Counted from the first letter of the stretch, positions 41,421 through 53,535 are shown. The stretch: DNA of 64,000 nucleotides from Blastocladiella emersonii ATCC 22665 (GCA_025594325.1 JANHCV010000009.1:372001-436000), one strand, 5' to 3'. Notes: generated by a model from the letters alone, not told the origin. Numbers and translations are program-made.

Positions 41421-43877
41421 CTACAACGGATAGTTTGCAAAACTGCCAGCGTGCGAGAACTGCTGCTGCTGGTGGTGGTGGTGGTCGCCCGCGACCGCTG
41501 CAGACCACTCGGCGCCAGCGGCGACGGGATCGTGGCTCGGCACAACGTAGTTGCCCTGCTGGTGGCCCCACGGCGCCGCCGCCGCGTGCCACGCGGACAC
41601 GTCTGGCGTGAGCCCGAGCGCCGTGAGCGCAGCCGACGCCGCGGGCGCGAGGTCCTCGGGGTGCGACGGGACGAGCGGCGCCTGCGCCACGTCCACTGCC
41701 GCTACCTGCTTCTTGCCCGCGGCCGCCGCGGTGCTGCGCTTCTTCTTCTTCTTGCGGGCGCCGGGCATCGGGTCGGTCCCGGCCGGCACGCACTTGATGA
41801 CCCAGTACATGCGGTCCCACGACCCCTCGGTGTTGCCACCGACCGTCGCCCCCGTGCCCGCACCGACGTACGCCGTGACGCGCGCCGGGTAATACCCGCC
41901 TCGCCCATCGCACACGCGGACGGTCCACCGCCACACGGGCGACCCGGGCGCGCGGCCCGCCATGTCTGACGCGTCGGTCGCGAGGTCCGGGTCCGGGTCC
42001 GTCTCGCCGGGGAGCGTGACCGAGTCGGGTGGGATCTCTGCGGTCGCGGGCGCGAGGTCGGGTACGTCGGCCGAGCGCACGGGCAGGCCGCGGCCGGGCA
42101 CCCCCGCGGCCATCGCGAACGCGCGCGCCTGGGCTACGCCCCCTTCGCCGCCCCCATCGCGCAGCGCGTTGTCGATGGCGCGCATGAGCGCGGGGAGGGC
42201 GATGATCGGCGCCGCGTCGGCGGGGTGGACGAGGTCGACGACGCTGCGGTTTGCGAGCGCGAGGAGGGACAGGCGGCTGAAGTACATGAAGGCGGGGGTA
42301 GTCGTGCCGGCGGCGCCCGCGAGCGAGGACTCGCTCAACGGCTGGTGGTGGCCGCGCCGCGTCACGAAGATCACCTGGCCGATGGTCAGGTCCATGGCCG
42401 CGTACAGGACGAGCGAGGCGGGTGGGATCGGGGCGCGGCGCGATGGGAGGCGGACAGTCGCGGTGGGCGGGTCAGCGGTTGGTGTGGGTAGCGGCGGCTC
42501 GGCCTGCTCGGCCGGCGGGTGTGGCGCGATCGGTACGAGGCCCGCGGCGACCGCTATCGCCTGCTGCTGCACCTGCTGCTCGTGCGCCTGCTGCTGCTGC
42601 TCGTGCGCCGCGGCCGCCATCGCCGGGTGCACTAACGCCGTCGGCGTCGGCGTCGGCGTCGGCGTGACCGGCCCCGCGCCCGCGCTCTCCGCCGCCGAAC
42701 TCGGCCGCCTCGCCGTAGCCCGCGCGACGGCCGCGAGCATCTCCTTGGGGTGCGGGAGACTCGGCTCGGCGGCAGCGCTGCGCGTGCGGCCGGGCCCGGT
42801 CCCAAAACTGCGCGTGCCCGACTTGCCGGCGGCCGCGGGCGTCGTGAGACCAAGCGAGGAGGACGCGGACGAGGATTTGCGCCGGCGCAGGCTGCCCGCG
42901 GCGCCGCGAGCTGCGCGCGAGGAGGAAGTGGCGGGTGCGGGAGGGTCGGGTTCGGCGGCGGGCGCGAGCGTGTACATCGGGTGCGGGTGCAGGTGCTGGT
43001 CGGGCGACACGGCGGCGGGTGCGGCGGCGGGTGCAGAGACGACGCGTAGGGTCGCGGTTGGGCTCATGGCGCCGCCACCCGCGGGCGCTGCCGAGACTGG
43101 CGCGGCTGAGACGGGCGGCGGGTACGCGTATGGCGCGTATGCCGCGCGGCTGCTGCCGGCGGCGGTGGCGGGGAACGGGACGGTGCGCGGGCGGAGCTGC
43201 CGGAAACCGCCCGCGCCCGTGGCGCCGCCGGCCGAGGCGGAAGCCGAAGGGTCCGGCAGAGACGGGCGCCGCGCTCCGCCAGACAGAGGAGGGACCGACG
43301 GCTCGCGCGACCAGCTGCGCGGGCTCGTCGGGCGGACCGAGAGGAGGCTGTTGCGGCGCCCGCCGGTGGCGTAGCCCGAGGCGGTCTCGGTGGAAGCGGG
43401 TAGCGGCGGACCGGCGGGGTCGGGGGTGATGGTACCGAGGAGGTGCTGGATCGACGGCAGCGATGGGCGGCGCGCGCGGTTCGCGGGCGCGGGCGTGGGT
43501 TCCGCTGCCGCGAGGTGCTGCGGTGCGTGGTGATACATAGGCGCGGCGGTGGCGGAGGGTTGCGCGTAGTAGGGGTGTGGATTCATGGGAGAGGAGGAAG
43601 GGACGAGGTCGAGGAAGGCGTTGACGTCGAGGTCGTCGCGCAGCTGCTGCAGCGGGTCGGGCCCGGGGTCGCCGCCGTCTTGATGAGGTGCGGTGGTGGC
43701 GGCGGCGAACTGGGCGGCGGCGAGCGGGTCCCACGCCGGGTAATGAGGAGCGGGCTGCCCGAACGAGGAGGCGGAGGAGGGCGGGAGGACGAACGCGGAC
43801 GCGAGAGAGGGAGGAGCGGGAGCGTCGGCAGTCGACGCGGGCCACGCTGGAAGGGACGACCGCGACGAGGCCGCCAT
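41421..43877 (-). CDS. Large Ala/Pro/Ser-rich protein with a PAS-like region
   Basis: A single open frame of 818 aa, intronless as modelled. The first 450 or so residues are low complexity (Ala, Pro, Ser) with a short Gln-rich stretch (EQQQQAHEQQVQQQ). A folded part follows from about residue 490: MDLTIGQVIFVTRRG, FMYFSRLSLLALANRSVVDL with VHPADAAP just after, which has the shape of a PAS domain. A later WRWTVRVCDGRGGYYP...MYWVIKCVP stretch is like a PAS-associated strand pair. A basic KKKKKRS motif near 725 could be a nuclear signal. The C-terminus is His/Gln-rich. A sensory or transcription-linked role is inference. Confidence 0.65.
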   Translation of the reverse strand: MAASSRSSLPAWPASTADAPAPPSLASAFVLPPSSASSFGQPAPHYPAWDPLAAAQFAAATTAPHQDGGDPGPDPLQQLRDDLDVNAFLDLVPSSSPMNPHPYYAQPSATAAPMYHHAPQHLAAAEPTPAPANRARRPSLPSIQHLLGTITPDPAGPPLPASTETASGYATGGRRNSLLSVRPTSPRSWSREPSVPPLSGGARRPSLPDPSASASAGGATGAGGFRQLRPRTVPFPATAAGSSRAAYAPYAYPPPVSAAPVSAAPAGGGAMSPTATLRVVSAPAAAPAAVSPDQHLHPHPMYTLAPAAEPDPPAPATSSSRAARGAAGSLRRRKSSSASSSLGLTTPAAAGKSGTRSFGTGPGRTRSAAAEPSLPHPKEMLAAVARATARRPSSAAESAGAGPVTPTPTPTPTALVHPAMAAAAHEQQQQAHEQQVQQQAIAVAAGLVPIAPHPPAEQAEPPLPTPTADPPTATVRLPSRRAPIPPASLVLYAAMDLTIGQVIFVTRRGHHQPLSESSLAGAAGTTTPAFMYFSRLSLLALANRSVVDLVHPADAAPIIALPALMRAIDNALRDGGGEGGVAQARAFAMAAGVPGRGLPVRSADVPDLAPATAEIPPDSVTLPGETDPDPDLATDASDMAGRAPGSPVWRWTVRVCDGRGGYYPARVTAYVGAGTGATVGGNTEGSWDRMYWVIKCVPAGTDPMPGARKKKKKRSTAAAAGKKQVAAVDVAQAPLVPSHPEDLAPAASAALTALGLTPDVSAWHAAAAPWGHQQGNYVVPSHDPVAAGAEWSAAVAGDHHHHQQQQFSHAGSFANYPL

Positions 43878-46103
43878 GGCGACGAGGACGAGCAGGGCAG
43901 CAGGGAGGGATTCTCACGCGGCGATCGGCCGGCTACACGGAGGAGTGTGCGCGCACGCGTGCGAACGCTGTGAGGCGCGAATCCGGGTCGCATGACGCGG
44001 CGCGTGGCGGTGTGTGAGTCGTGTGCATCATGTCGCGCGGGTCCGTTGTTCGGGGGAGGGGACGAGGATGAAGAAGGGGCCGGTGTCCGCACGCAGCTCA
44101 TGCAGCTCGCTTGCGCGCGCGCACGCCGAACAGCGAACGAACCGAATCCGCGCTCGTGCCCGATTTGTTTCGCCCCGCGGCGATTGGTTCGCCGCCGCGG
44201 GTTTGCACGCGCACGCGCATGGTCATGCCGCCTGCTGCAGCTGCCGCGCCGCCGCCGCGGCCGTCGCGATGAACGTGCCGCGGACGCCGACGCGGACGCA
44301 TGAAGGTCGGCGCGATCGGATCGCGACCGCGCGCAAGCTTCATGCAGCGTCGGCGACGGAGGCGAGGCGATCGACGACGAGTGGCGGGCCGATGGATCCG
44401 AAACGGGTTCGTCCGCGCGCCGCGCCGCCTCGCTCCGCCCGACGAAATGAACGTCGGGTTGGTCGGATCAGCGACGCATCACGACATGACACGACGAGCG
44501 CGCGCGCACGCACGCGTTGGTAGTCGTGGCCAAGCCCACCCCGTGCGAGCGGGGCCGACGGGACTGCGGAGCTTCGAGGTCGAGCGCGTGCACGCGCGCG
44601 CGCACGCAAGAATCGCCGGCGGTGGCCAGCGGCCCGCGTCATGTGTCCGCGACGACGTGACTGACTCGATTTCCTCCGCTGCGCGCGTGCGCGTGCGCGG
44701 TGGACGAGGCCGGAAGTGGACGAGGAAGGGAGCGCGTTCGAGCGAAAGGGAACAGCGATGAGGATGAGGGAGCGTACCGGTCGTCGATGTTGAAAGTCGT
44801 TGGCCGTTGACCACGATGGCGACGCAGGGTTCGCGTGGGACTACGCGGCGATCATGGACAAGGGGGTCAGCGACGGTTTCACGCCGGTTGCGCTGATGTG
44901 GGAAGCGTTGCAACCGCGGCAGCTCGTCTGCAGCTGCGGGGAAGCAAGGCTTGCGATGGGAACGCGAGGGACGAGCGGTCGCGGCGGCGCCCGAAGCTAA
45001 TCGCGTACCGATGCGGGTACTTGCCCCAGGAGATCGCGGTCGAGGAACCGCAGAGTGAGGCGTTGCAAGCAGTGCGAGCGAGGATAAGGAGAAGAGAGAG
45101 AGAGGAGAGGGAGCAAGGGGGCAGCAGCGTTTTGGGGCCGGCGGAGCGCGGCAGTTGTTCCGCGGATCTGCACCGACCGGGAGGGAGCACAAGACGCGAC
45201 CTTTGCGGGGGCGCGTGCTCGCTCAGCCTTGCGCACAGCTTGCTTGTGGGACTGACCCTTGAGCCTTGATGAAGTCATCGAGCTCGAGCGAGGACCCAGC
45301 CAGCAGGGCCCACGAGCGGCCAGCGGCGACCCCTGAGCACGGCTCCTCGCCCGCGCGTTGGGTTGTTCGCTGTGCTCCGCTCCCGCCCGGACCCCGCCGC
45401 GAGAGCACTCGCCAGGCAGAGCGCTCGCTTGGCCCGCAATCCGCTGAGCGGGTGTCCTCTCTCGTTCATCACCGTGACGCGTTGAGCTCTTGATCTGGCC
45501 TTCACCACCACCACGTCGTCGTCGACAACAACGTCGTCGTTCATGGTGACGACGGCCTCCACGAAGCTGACTGAGCAGCCGCGCCCGCTGCGATTAATCG
45601 GCGCGTGCGCGCGTCGCCGAATCCGGTCCCTTGATGGCCGTGTGATCGCGCCCGCGGGTCATGCGGGTCCCTCGCGCGCGGTAATTTCTCCGCGGGTCGA
45701 GCCGGCGACGTCCTTTTCTCGCCGGGAACCGGTTTGCGCTCGGCCTTGGTGCGTGATGTCAAGTTGCAGGATGTGAGGGTGAGGGGAGGAACCGAATTCA
45801 GCGCCAAGGACGCGACGCGACTTGAGGGCGGTGAGTCGTGCGCGTCACCGTCGAGGCGGAAGACGCCATCGCCGTCGCCGTCGCCGCGAACAATCGGTCG
45901 AGGCCGCCCTCATGAAAGTCTGAAACCTGAGCGCGGATGACCAGCAACGTCGTCGTGATCGTGGCCGTGATGGTGTTGTCGGGCAGCGACGCGTCTCGCA
46001 GCGCGTCTCGCACGTCTCGGATCGGCCCACGTGATGCTTCGAGCCACCTCGCCGCCGTCGACCTCGCGCGCGCTCTCGCTGTCGCTTGCAGCGGAAACCC
46101 GCC
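43878..46103. other. 2.2-kb region without a supported gene
   Basis: The region is very GC-rich with several open frames in all phases, none with a recognised motif. Around 45985-46020 it has GACGCGTCTCGCAGCGCGTCTCGC, akin to other promoter boxes and upstream of CRT10. A short minus-strand LDDFIKAQG stretch near 45270-45290 could belong to a spliced gene not resolved here. No repeats of note were seen beyond a GTCGCC microsatellite near 45868. Confidence 0.3.
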
Positions 46104-47779
46104 ATGGCGCCCCTCCTGCACCTCGTCGAGCGGCTCGACAACGTGCAGTTCGTCGAGCCTTACACGGCGAGTGACGTCCGGCCATGGAAAATGTAACTCT
46201 CTCATGCAACCATGTCACGCTATGCACCAACCACCCGCTCACCCTCCCCTGGATGGTCAGGAACCTGGTCGCCGCGACGGCGCACGCGCCGCACATCGTC
46301 TTCCTCGCGGTCGGCTCCGAGATCCGGTGCTACCACCTGAACCCCGTCACGCTCGCGTGCGCGACCAAGAAGCCGTTCCACGTCCTGCGCCTCTCGCTCG
46401 AGCCCGGCGAGGCGGATGAAGATGCCGGGGTTAACCAGATCAAGTGCGGGTTTCTCGGCGAGGACGAGGTGCTTGTTTCCGCCGACGATCTCGGACGGTA
46501 CGTCCGCTCCCGCGCGACGTGCCACGTTGCGGGCCAACCTGACCCTGCGGTCGCCCGTGTAGCGTCGCCGTGTGGCCCGTGTCCAACCTCGCCCTACCTC
46601 CGCGCATGTTCCGCGTCGAGGACTCGGCGTGGGGCATCGCCATCCACCAAGACCTGCACCTCGTCGCCGTGTCGTGCAACGCGCACACCGTGACCGTCTT
46701 CGACCTGCGCCCGCCCGACGCGCAGGCGGCGAACCCCGCGCTCGGGCGTGACCCGGACACGGGCGTCCCGCTCGCGCAGCGGCACATTGCGGCCCACTCG
46801 AACAACATCCCCGCCGTCGCGATCAGCGCGAGCGGCTGCATACTCGCGTCCGTCTCGATCGACTCGTCGTGCCGGCTCTGGGATCTCGCCACGGGGGAGT
46901 GTATCGGGTGGAACACGCTCGATGACTGGTACGCTTGGCGCGTAATGGGTTTGCGCGGGGTACCGCTGACACGCGCGACTGTGTAGGGGATGGCAGGTCG
47001 AATTCATCCCGCCCTCGTCGTTCGAGTTCACCCACCCCGCCGCCGATGACGACGCGCTCCGTGCCACCACCGGCCCCGCCGGCCGCGCGCCCGCCGAGCA
47101 GGTCCTGTGCACCACGCGCAACGCCGCGTGCCTGTTTGAGGCCCCGCGCCTCGATCCCGCACCTGCAGCGTCCGCCGAAAGCAAACGCACGCCCGTCCTC
47201 CGCTGCACCGCGCAGGCGGACCTCCGCGTCCCGCGCCGCCCCGCGCTCTTCTGGCTCATCCAGTTCCAGCGCCTGTGCATGCTGCTCCCGCTCCACGGGC
47301 TGCCCGTCGCGGTCGCCGTCAACCAGCTCGGGGTCGCGGTCATTGTGCACTTGTCGGTCCGGACCAAGGCTGAGCCGGTCGCGGACGACGGCGAGGCGGT
47401 GCCGCTGGCTCTCGCCGCCGCCGACCTCCTCCTCGCCCCACCCGTCTCCCCTCCCCCACCACCACCACCCACTACGACCACCGCCCCGCGCGACCCCGTC
47501 CCTGCCCTCAAGTACTCCCTGCGCGACGTACAGTGGCTCCCGCTCGAGTCCGACTCGGACCGCATCATGTCCCCCGTCGTTGGCGCGTTCGCGGTCCGCC
47601 GACCCATCGTCGACCCCCTCGGCACCGGCGCGCCCGAACACTCGGTCGCGTACCGCGTCACGCTCGTGTACCACGACAGCACCGCGCGGTGTTTCAACGT
47701 CAGTGTGGTGAGCGCGGAGCCGCTCAGGGTGTATGTGGGCGAGGTCGGCGAGGAGAGTGTGGCCGTGTCCTCAGAGTGA
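46104..47779 (+). CDS. CRT10: CRT10-like WD40 protein
   Basis: Four exons (46104-46192, 46261-46497, 46563-46928, 46987-47779) encode 494 aa. Yeast CRT10 affects transcription of ribonucleotide reductase genes. Family motifs in order: NLVAATAHAPHIVFLAVGSE near the N-terminus, INQIKCGFLGEDEVLVSADD-type block, SAWGIAIHQDLHLVAVSCN, then WD40-like AAHSNNIPAVAISASG and SCRLWDLATGECIGW, GWQVEFIPPSSF and RLCMLLPLHGLPVAVAVNQL. A Pro run (SPPPPPPPTTTT) interrupts the later part. It is shorter than the yeast protein (about 950 aa). The assigned start gives MAPLLHLVERLDNVQFVEPY. Confidence 0.82.
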
Positions 47780-47983
47780 ATACAAGTCAGTTTTGTGTAG
47801 CTACAGCCAGATCAGGGCGAGCGGGCAGGAGGAACGCGTCGGCCGGTCGCTGGACGCGCCTGGCAACGCGGTCATGTGACGCGAAACTGTCTCGCGCCTC
47901 GCCGCTGAGCCGATCCGCCTGCTCCCTCCCCTCCTGATGCCTCCCCGTTGAATGGATCGAACCCCCCAGTACATGCAACGACC

Positions 47984-49146
47984 ATGACGAAACCGCGCAA
48001 GAGCGTTCCCCGCACCCAGTATGCAAACACCATCAGCCCGCGCGCGCGAGAATTGCATCGCTGATGCCGGCCCGCCGGCTGGCCCTTGCGCGTAGGAAGG
48101 ACCAGGACCCCAACAAGATCAAGGTCAGCCAGGATGTGCCCGCCAAGTTCAAGTTCCTGATGCGCGCTACCGAGGAGGTCATGGCTAAGCGCTCCGCCAA
48201 GAAGCAGCAGTCGAAGGGCGCGAACGCTGAGGCGGGCAAGGGCGGTAAGGGCCCCGCCACTCCCGCTGCTGCGAAGAAGCAGAAGGCGCCGAACGCTGGT
48301 GGCAGCAAGCCCGCCAAGAGTACGCACTGGAACGAGTCGCTATCGCGCGACCTGCATTGCTCACCCCTCCGCGCGTCTAGTCCCCCGCGGCGAGTCGCTC
48401 CCGCATCCGAACGCGCGCCCGCCACCAGTCGAGGAGGAGAAGAAGGGTAAGGGCAAGAACAAGGGCGGTAAGGCCGCTGACGCGGCGCCCAGCAAAAAGC
48501 CCGAGGCCAAGAAGACGCCCACCACCAAGAAGGACGAGGCTGCTGCCGCCGCCGCCGCGGCCGAGGAGCCCAAGCTCTCGGCGAGTGCCAAGCGCCGTAT
48601 GCGGTACGTTTCGCCCTTCCCAACTTGAGTCCCCGCTCAGCTCACTCACCCGCCCACGCGATCCGTAGCCGTGAACTCGCCGACGCGCGCGGCAAGGGCC
48701 CCAGCCTCGTCGACGACAGCGACAGCGACTCGGACGACGACGGCGCAATGCACGGCGGGCAGACGCTCAAGCGGCCGGCCAAGAAGCCGCGGGTCGCCGA
48801 CTTTGACGAGCTCGAGGACAAGGTGCGGTTCGGCGATGTCGCGCAGGCGCCGCCCACGCTCAAGGTCAGCAAGAAGATGCAGAAGGCCAAGCTGCAGCGG
48901 GTACGTTCACGGTGGAGGTGTTGGTGGGTGGGTGGGCGGAGGTACTGATGCGAGGCGCTCGTGTCGTAGATCCTCGCCGACGAGGTGGCGCAGAACGCGG
49001 TGCGCAAGGGCGGGCGGTCGCTCGCCGAGCAGCGGCAGATGGACGGCGAGCGGTTGCGCATGATCCAGCTGTACCGCGACATGAAGGCCAAGCGCGATAT
49101 GGACAAGGTGTTCCCCATGGGCATGGGAAAACCCATGATGATGTAG
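47984..49146 (+). CDS. CCDC137: CCDC137-like basic nucleolar protein
   Basis: Five exons (47984-48018, 48096-48319, 48429-48603, 48669-48900, 48970-49146) encode 280 aa. The N-terminus MTKPRKSVPRTQKDQDPNKI leads into QDVPAKFKFLMR, matching the QEIPFRLREIMR block of CCDC137. A Lys/Ala-rich, probably disordered middle follows. The end has KVRFGDVAQAPPTLKVSKK and ERLRMIQLYRDMKAKRD, matching the KVKFGEVVLQPPEL and C-terminal VQAYRALK blocks of the family. The protein is highly basic and likely nuclear or nucleolar. The first exon is only 35 nt and an ATG at 48064 in the first intron is not used in this model. Confidence 0.8.
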
Positions 49147-49368
49147 CCTCTTGATCTACTAGATATATATCTCCTTCGTTAGCATGTATTCTTCACGGCG
49201 GCGGGTGCGTTCGCGAGGCATCGCGATGGCACACGTGCGGGAGGTGAGCTGTTCAGAAAGCGGCCGCGCGCGTCGTCGACCCGCTTCCCCACTCCGCGAC
49301 CGTCGCTCCCCCGCGAGCAGACTTGATGCATCACGCCGCCACTTGGCGCAACAACCTCTAAACCTACC

Positions 49369-51848
49369 ATGGTCGACACGCACGACGCTACCGACGCGCG
49401 CCCCGGCGCCGCCTCGGCCGCCGCGAACGGCGACCTCCCGCAGGAGCAGGCGCCGGTGCCCGACTCGGTGATCATGCCGCCGCGCGACATCCGCACCATC
49501 GTCGACAAGACGGCCAACTTCGTCGCGCGCAACGGGCCGCACTTCGAGGGCAAGATCCGCGAAAAGGAACAGGCCGACCCCCGGTTCTACTTCCTCAACC
49601 CCAACGACCCGTACCACGCGTACTACCAGTGGATGCTCGTCGAGTTCCAGGCTGGGCGAGGTGCGTTTTCTGGTTGATTGGGTGGGTGAGTGGTGGGCTG
49701 ACGGTGGGTTCGCTGTAGCGACGCTGAACGGCGGCGCGCCCGCAGCGCAGCAGGCGGCCGACGAGCAGAACGCCGAGGAGGCCAAGGCCAGCGAGGCCAA
49801 GGTACGCGCCTGTCGGTGAGACGGCTGGGCCGCATCCGATCCTCACGTTCGCTTCCGTTCTGTAGCGCAAGGCGGCCGAGGCCAAGAACAAGCCGCCGCC
49901 GGCCCCGCCGGCGCTCGAGTTCATGCTCGACCTCCCGCCCATGAACGCGCAGGACCTGTACGCTACATCCCTCGTGGGCGTTTCCAACCCGTGCACTAAC
50001 CCCTTCGCCACCACATGTAGCGACGTGATCAAGCTGACGGCGCAGTTCGTCGCGCGCAACGGCCGCGCGTTCCTGTTGGAGCTGACGTCGCGCGAGCTGC
50101 GCAACCCGCTGTTCGACTTCCTCAAGCCGGCGCACCCGCTGTTTCCGCTCTTCACCGCGCTGGTCGAGCAGTACGTGAAGCTGATCACGCCGAGCCCGCA
50201 GCTGCTCGCGTCGGTCCGCGAGAACGAGGGCAACCCGCACCCGATCCTGCGCCGCGTCCAGCAGCGCGCCCGGTACGCGCACTGGGAGGAGAAGCAGCAC
50301 CGCAAGGAGGCCAAGGCGAAAGAGGTCGAGCGCACCGCCTACGCGTCCATCGACTGGAACGATTTCGTGGTTGTCCAGGCACTCGAGTTCACGGACCTCG
50401 ACCTCGACGCCAACCTCCCCGCGCAGACGACGATCCTCGCGCTCCAGCACGAGGCGAACCAGGTCAAGAAGGCCCGCTACGGGCTTTCGACCACCGGGCC
50501 CGTGTCGCACGCACCGGCGCCCACCAAGGAGCCCATCCCGTCGCTCCCGCCCCGGCCCGGAGCCGCCAACCGCCCCGCCCCGCTCTCGCCCGTCCGTGGC
50601 GCGCCGGTTCCCGCGGGTGCTGCGACCAGCGCGCCGGCGCCGCCCCGCGCCAACGACGAGGACGAGCAGGACATGGACATGGACCTGGACGTCGCCGCCA
50701 AGCCCGCCTCCGCCGCGCGCACTCCCGCCGCTGCGCCCGCGCCCGTGGGTCCGTCGGTCGGCCCGATGAAGATCAAGTCGGCCGTTGTCCCGCGCAAGAC
50801 GGCGACCAACGAGCCGACGACGATCTGCGAGCGGTGTGGTCTGGCGATCCCGGACTCGCAGATGGAGGAGCACATCCGCATCGAGCTGCTGGACCCGAAG
50901 TGGCGCGAGCAGCGCGAGGCGCACGCGGCGTCGCGCCGCGAGACCAACCTCGTCACGACCGGCGACCACTTTGTCAGCACGCTCAAGTCGCTCGCCGAGA
51001 ACCGCCCCGATATCTTTGGCGGCGACGAGGTCGACCGCAAGCGCAAGCTCGAGGAGGACGCGCGCCGCCAGCGCAAGCTCGCCGAGCAGCGCGTTACCTG
51101 GGACGGACACACGGCGTCGATCGCGACCACCACGATGAAGGTCAAGGAGGTGGTGCCCCTCGAGGACCAGATCGCCGCCATTCACCGGTCCAAGGGACTC
51201 GTCGAGACGCCCGAGGACCGCAACGCCATGCTCCCCGCCCGGCCCACGCTCCCCGGCTCGATCCCGCGCGGCGTCCCGCCCCCGCCCCCGTCCGCGCCGG
51301 CTGCGTCGTCGCGCCAGCCGCCCATGGCGCCCTCGGGCATGCGCGCACCCCCACCGCCGACTTCGGGCCGCACCGCGCCCCCGCCGCCGCCGCGCGGCGC
51401 CCAGCCGCCCCCGCCCCCACGCAACACGCGGCTTGCCTCCGACACGGACATCCATGCGCCCAATGACGCGAAGCGCCAGAAGCTCGAGGACGCGCTCGTC
51501 CCCGAAGCCGCGTGGCTCGTGCGGCACCCGGGCGCGGTCCCGCTCACGGTCGAGATCCCCAACGACAAGTTCCCGACGGCCGCGGCGCCGTCGGTCGCCG
51601 TCACCGCGCCGTCCCTCGCCATGTCCGTCGAGGACGTCAAGGCCGCGGTCCTCAGCCAGCTCCAGGCGTCGGTCCCCGACCTCACTATCGGTAAGCTCAA
51701 GCTGACGATTGTGGCGACGCCGGGTGCGAGCGGCGAGGCTGGGCGGCCGAATGTTGCCAAGAACCAGATGTCGCTCGCGTTCTATAACGTGCACGCCGGG
51801 TCCCAGGTTGTGGCGGGGATCCGCGAGCGCGGTGGCGGGCGCAAGTAG
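49369..51848 (+). CDS. SF3A1: Splicing factor 3A subunit 1 (SF3A1 / Prp21)
   Basis: Four exons (49369-49660, 49719-49801, 49866-49957, 50021-51848) encode 764 aa. This is a U2 snRNP protein needed for branch-site recognition. Two SURP modules are clear: DIRTIVDKTANFVARNGPHF (about residues 41-60) and DVIKLTAQFVARNGRAFLLE. A long charged helix region follows, then CERCGLAIPDSQMEEHIRI and LLDPKWREQ, equivalent to the conserved block preceding the Pro-rich part. The Pro-rich linker (PPPPPSAPAAS) leads to a C-terminal ubiquitin-like domain (SVEDVKAAVLSQLQ, LTIGKLKLTIV, KNQMSLAFYNV). Length matches the family. The abundant short introns in this window fit a genome that relies on splicing. Confidence 0.95.
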
Positions 51849-52023
51849 GAGGTATGGTATGGTGAGGATGGAATACACTCGTAGTGCTTGAGAACGAACT
51901 GGCAGCGAAACGGTAGGGTGAAGGCGGTGTGAAGGGCGACGCGTTTCGACGCGCCGTTCACACGACGAGCGCCGACCCGTCTTGCCTGCTCTCCTCACCC
52001 TCGAGCCCCCTCACACCACATCA

Positions 52024-53289
52024 ATGTTCAGCTCATGCAACTCGCCGCAACGCGCTGGCGTCGCTCAAACGGACTCGCCGGTCGGCCTTGTCGCGCTTCT
52101 GTCTGATCTGCTGGTCAATGTCGTCGCCCTCGCGTTTCCCCACCACCGCGTTCTTACGGCCAGCCGCGAGCTTTCTGATGAACTCTCCGGCTCGAAGCGC
52201 CTCAAGCGAATCTGGATCAACGCTCTCTGCTCAATCGACACACCTCCGCAGGTCGTTGACTTGTATCGAAAGAACTTCAAGTTGACCTTGCGCACCAATC
52301 TTGTTGCCTACCTCGAGTAGAAGTTGATTCGGGCGTCTTCCGGTTCCTTGCAAAATCTTTCCCCATACGGACCAATGCGTCGCGCTCAGCCCGTTCCGAG
52401 GCCGCTCATTGTCGCAGCATCGGACTGTCTCTTTGACTGTATCCAGGCGGTCTTCCGTTCCCACGAACGTCTCGTGCCGCAGGAGCGGGTCGAACAAGCC
52501 CAAAAGTTTTTGGACCGCCAGATTACCGCGATCGGCCCTCGCATGCAGCTCTTCACCGCTTCCCCTCTGTTCTCGGTCATCCAGCTCATTGTCAACCTCG
52601 CTAGTCGTGGCGACTGCACGGGTGCGAGCGCACTTCTCGCCCAGACTGCCGATCGCGCCAAAGTCGCGTTCAGCGTGACTCTCCCGCTCCTTGCGTGGGC
52701 CCGATTGACTGTCGGGTCCTGCAATGCTTTGTGGGAGGTTTTAGCGCGTCAAAATTCCATGTTCGACGTGTCGCTTTCCTTCACTGCGTATCTCGGTCTT
52801 GCAGCGCTGAGAGGCTGGGACGCGGGTACTTTCAACTTGGTTGCCGAGGGGCCCCATGCATTCGACCGGGCGGCACTCATTACGCTCCTTAGCGACGACA
52901 CGTTCATCGTACCAGCCCTACGCCATCTCCCCGCTGCCCAACCACACCCAGACATTTTCAATTTTATCATGGATTGGCTACTCGAGCATGCATGGAAGGA
53001 CGGCCGCTTGGTCGATGGTAGACCGCTCGAGCACTACCTATTTGGACCATATTTTCAATCATATGTTCAACATCGCAATCCCCCTCAGAAGCGTTACGTA
53101 ACGCGGCAACGGAGCGTGCGTGCCGCAAGTCTTGCTGCCACGGCAATTTCTGCTTGCATCTCCGCTCTAGCTCTCGCTTCGGGTTCCGCAAACGCTTCAA
53201 GCTCTGCCACGGTCGGGAGCTCGAGCTCGGGGGCCGACAGCTCATTTCAACAGGATTTGCTTCCAGGGGATCGCGACAAGCCCAAATAG
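52024..53289 (+). pseudogene. Subfamily 2 family member (copy I), one nonsense codon
   Basis: A single-exon copy. It starts MFSSCNSPQRAGVAQTDSPV and shows the subfamily 2 block (ALLSDLLVNVVALAFPHHRV, SRELSDELSGSKRLKRIWIN). A TAG at 52318-52320 replaces the Gln of AYLEQ found in the intact copies. The frame otherwise stays open to 53289 with PLFSVIQLIVNLAS, TLPLLAWARLTV, LAALRGWDAGTFN and DWLLEHAWKDGR matching the intact members. The tail is Ser-rich. Either a young pseudogene or a gene read through one stop; the first is more likely. Confidence 0.72.
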
Positions 53290-53407
53290 GCTGAGGTATC
53301 CTTCTGTTTTGTAGTGTTGCAATGATGTCCCTGCCTAACACAGAAATAATTTGAATTTATTTGCGTGAGCCGAGCAGAGGAAAGTTAACTACGACAGCCG
53401 GGACGAA

Positions 53408-53441
53408 GTGTGGCGCAACGCGTGTTGAAAGGTTTGACAGG
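53408..53441 (+). promoter_or_regulatory. Conserved upstream element of copy J
   Basis: GTGTGGCGCAACGCGTGTTG followed by AAAGGTTTGACAGG. An almost identical 34-bp stretch is found at 55027-55060 with no gene after it. The GTGGCGCAACGCGT core also appears near 55237 and 58842 (with one change). Confidence 0.5.
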
Positions 53442-53535
53442 TCGTCGGCATGCGATCGCGGTTCTCACGCTTGCGCCCCCGTTCCTCGCTCTCCTTCGCT
53501 CGATCACACAACATCGTTCGCTCCACCCAAATACA

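Noticed and set aside
49623-51998. Antisense open frame of 791 codons opposite SF3A1
   Set aside because: It is a shadow of codon bias. The plus-strand SURP and ubiquitin-like domains account for the locus.
1144-52320. Reassignment of TAA/TAG to glutamine, suggested by stops at Gln positions in copies A, H and I
   Set aside because: Conserved genes in this window use TAA (MetRS), TAG (deoxyhypusine synthase, SF3A1, CCDC137) and TGA as true ends, and have no internal TAA or TAG.
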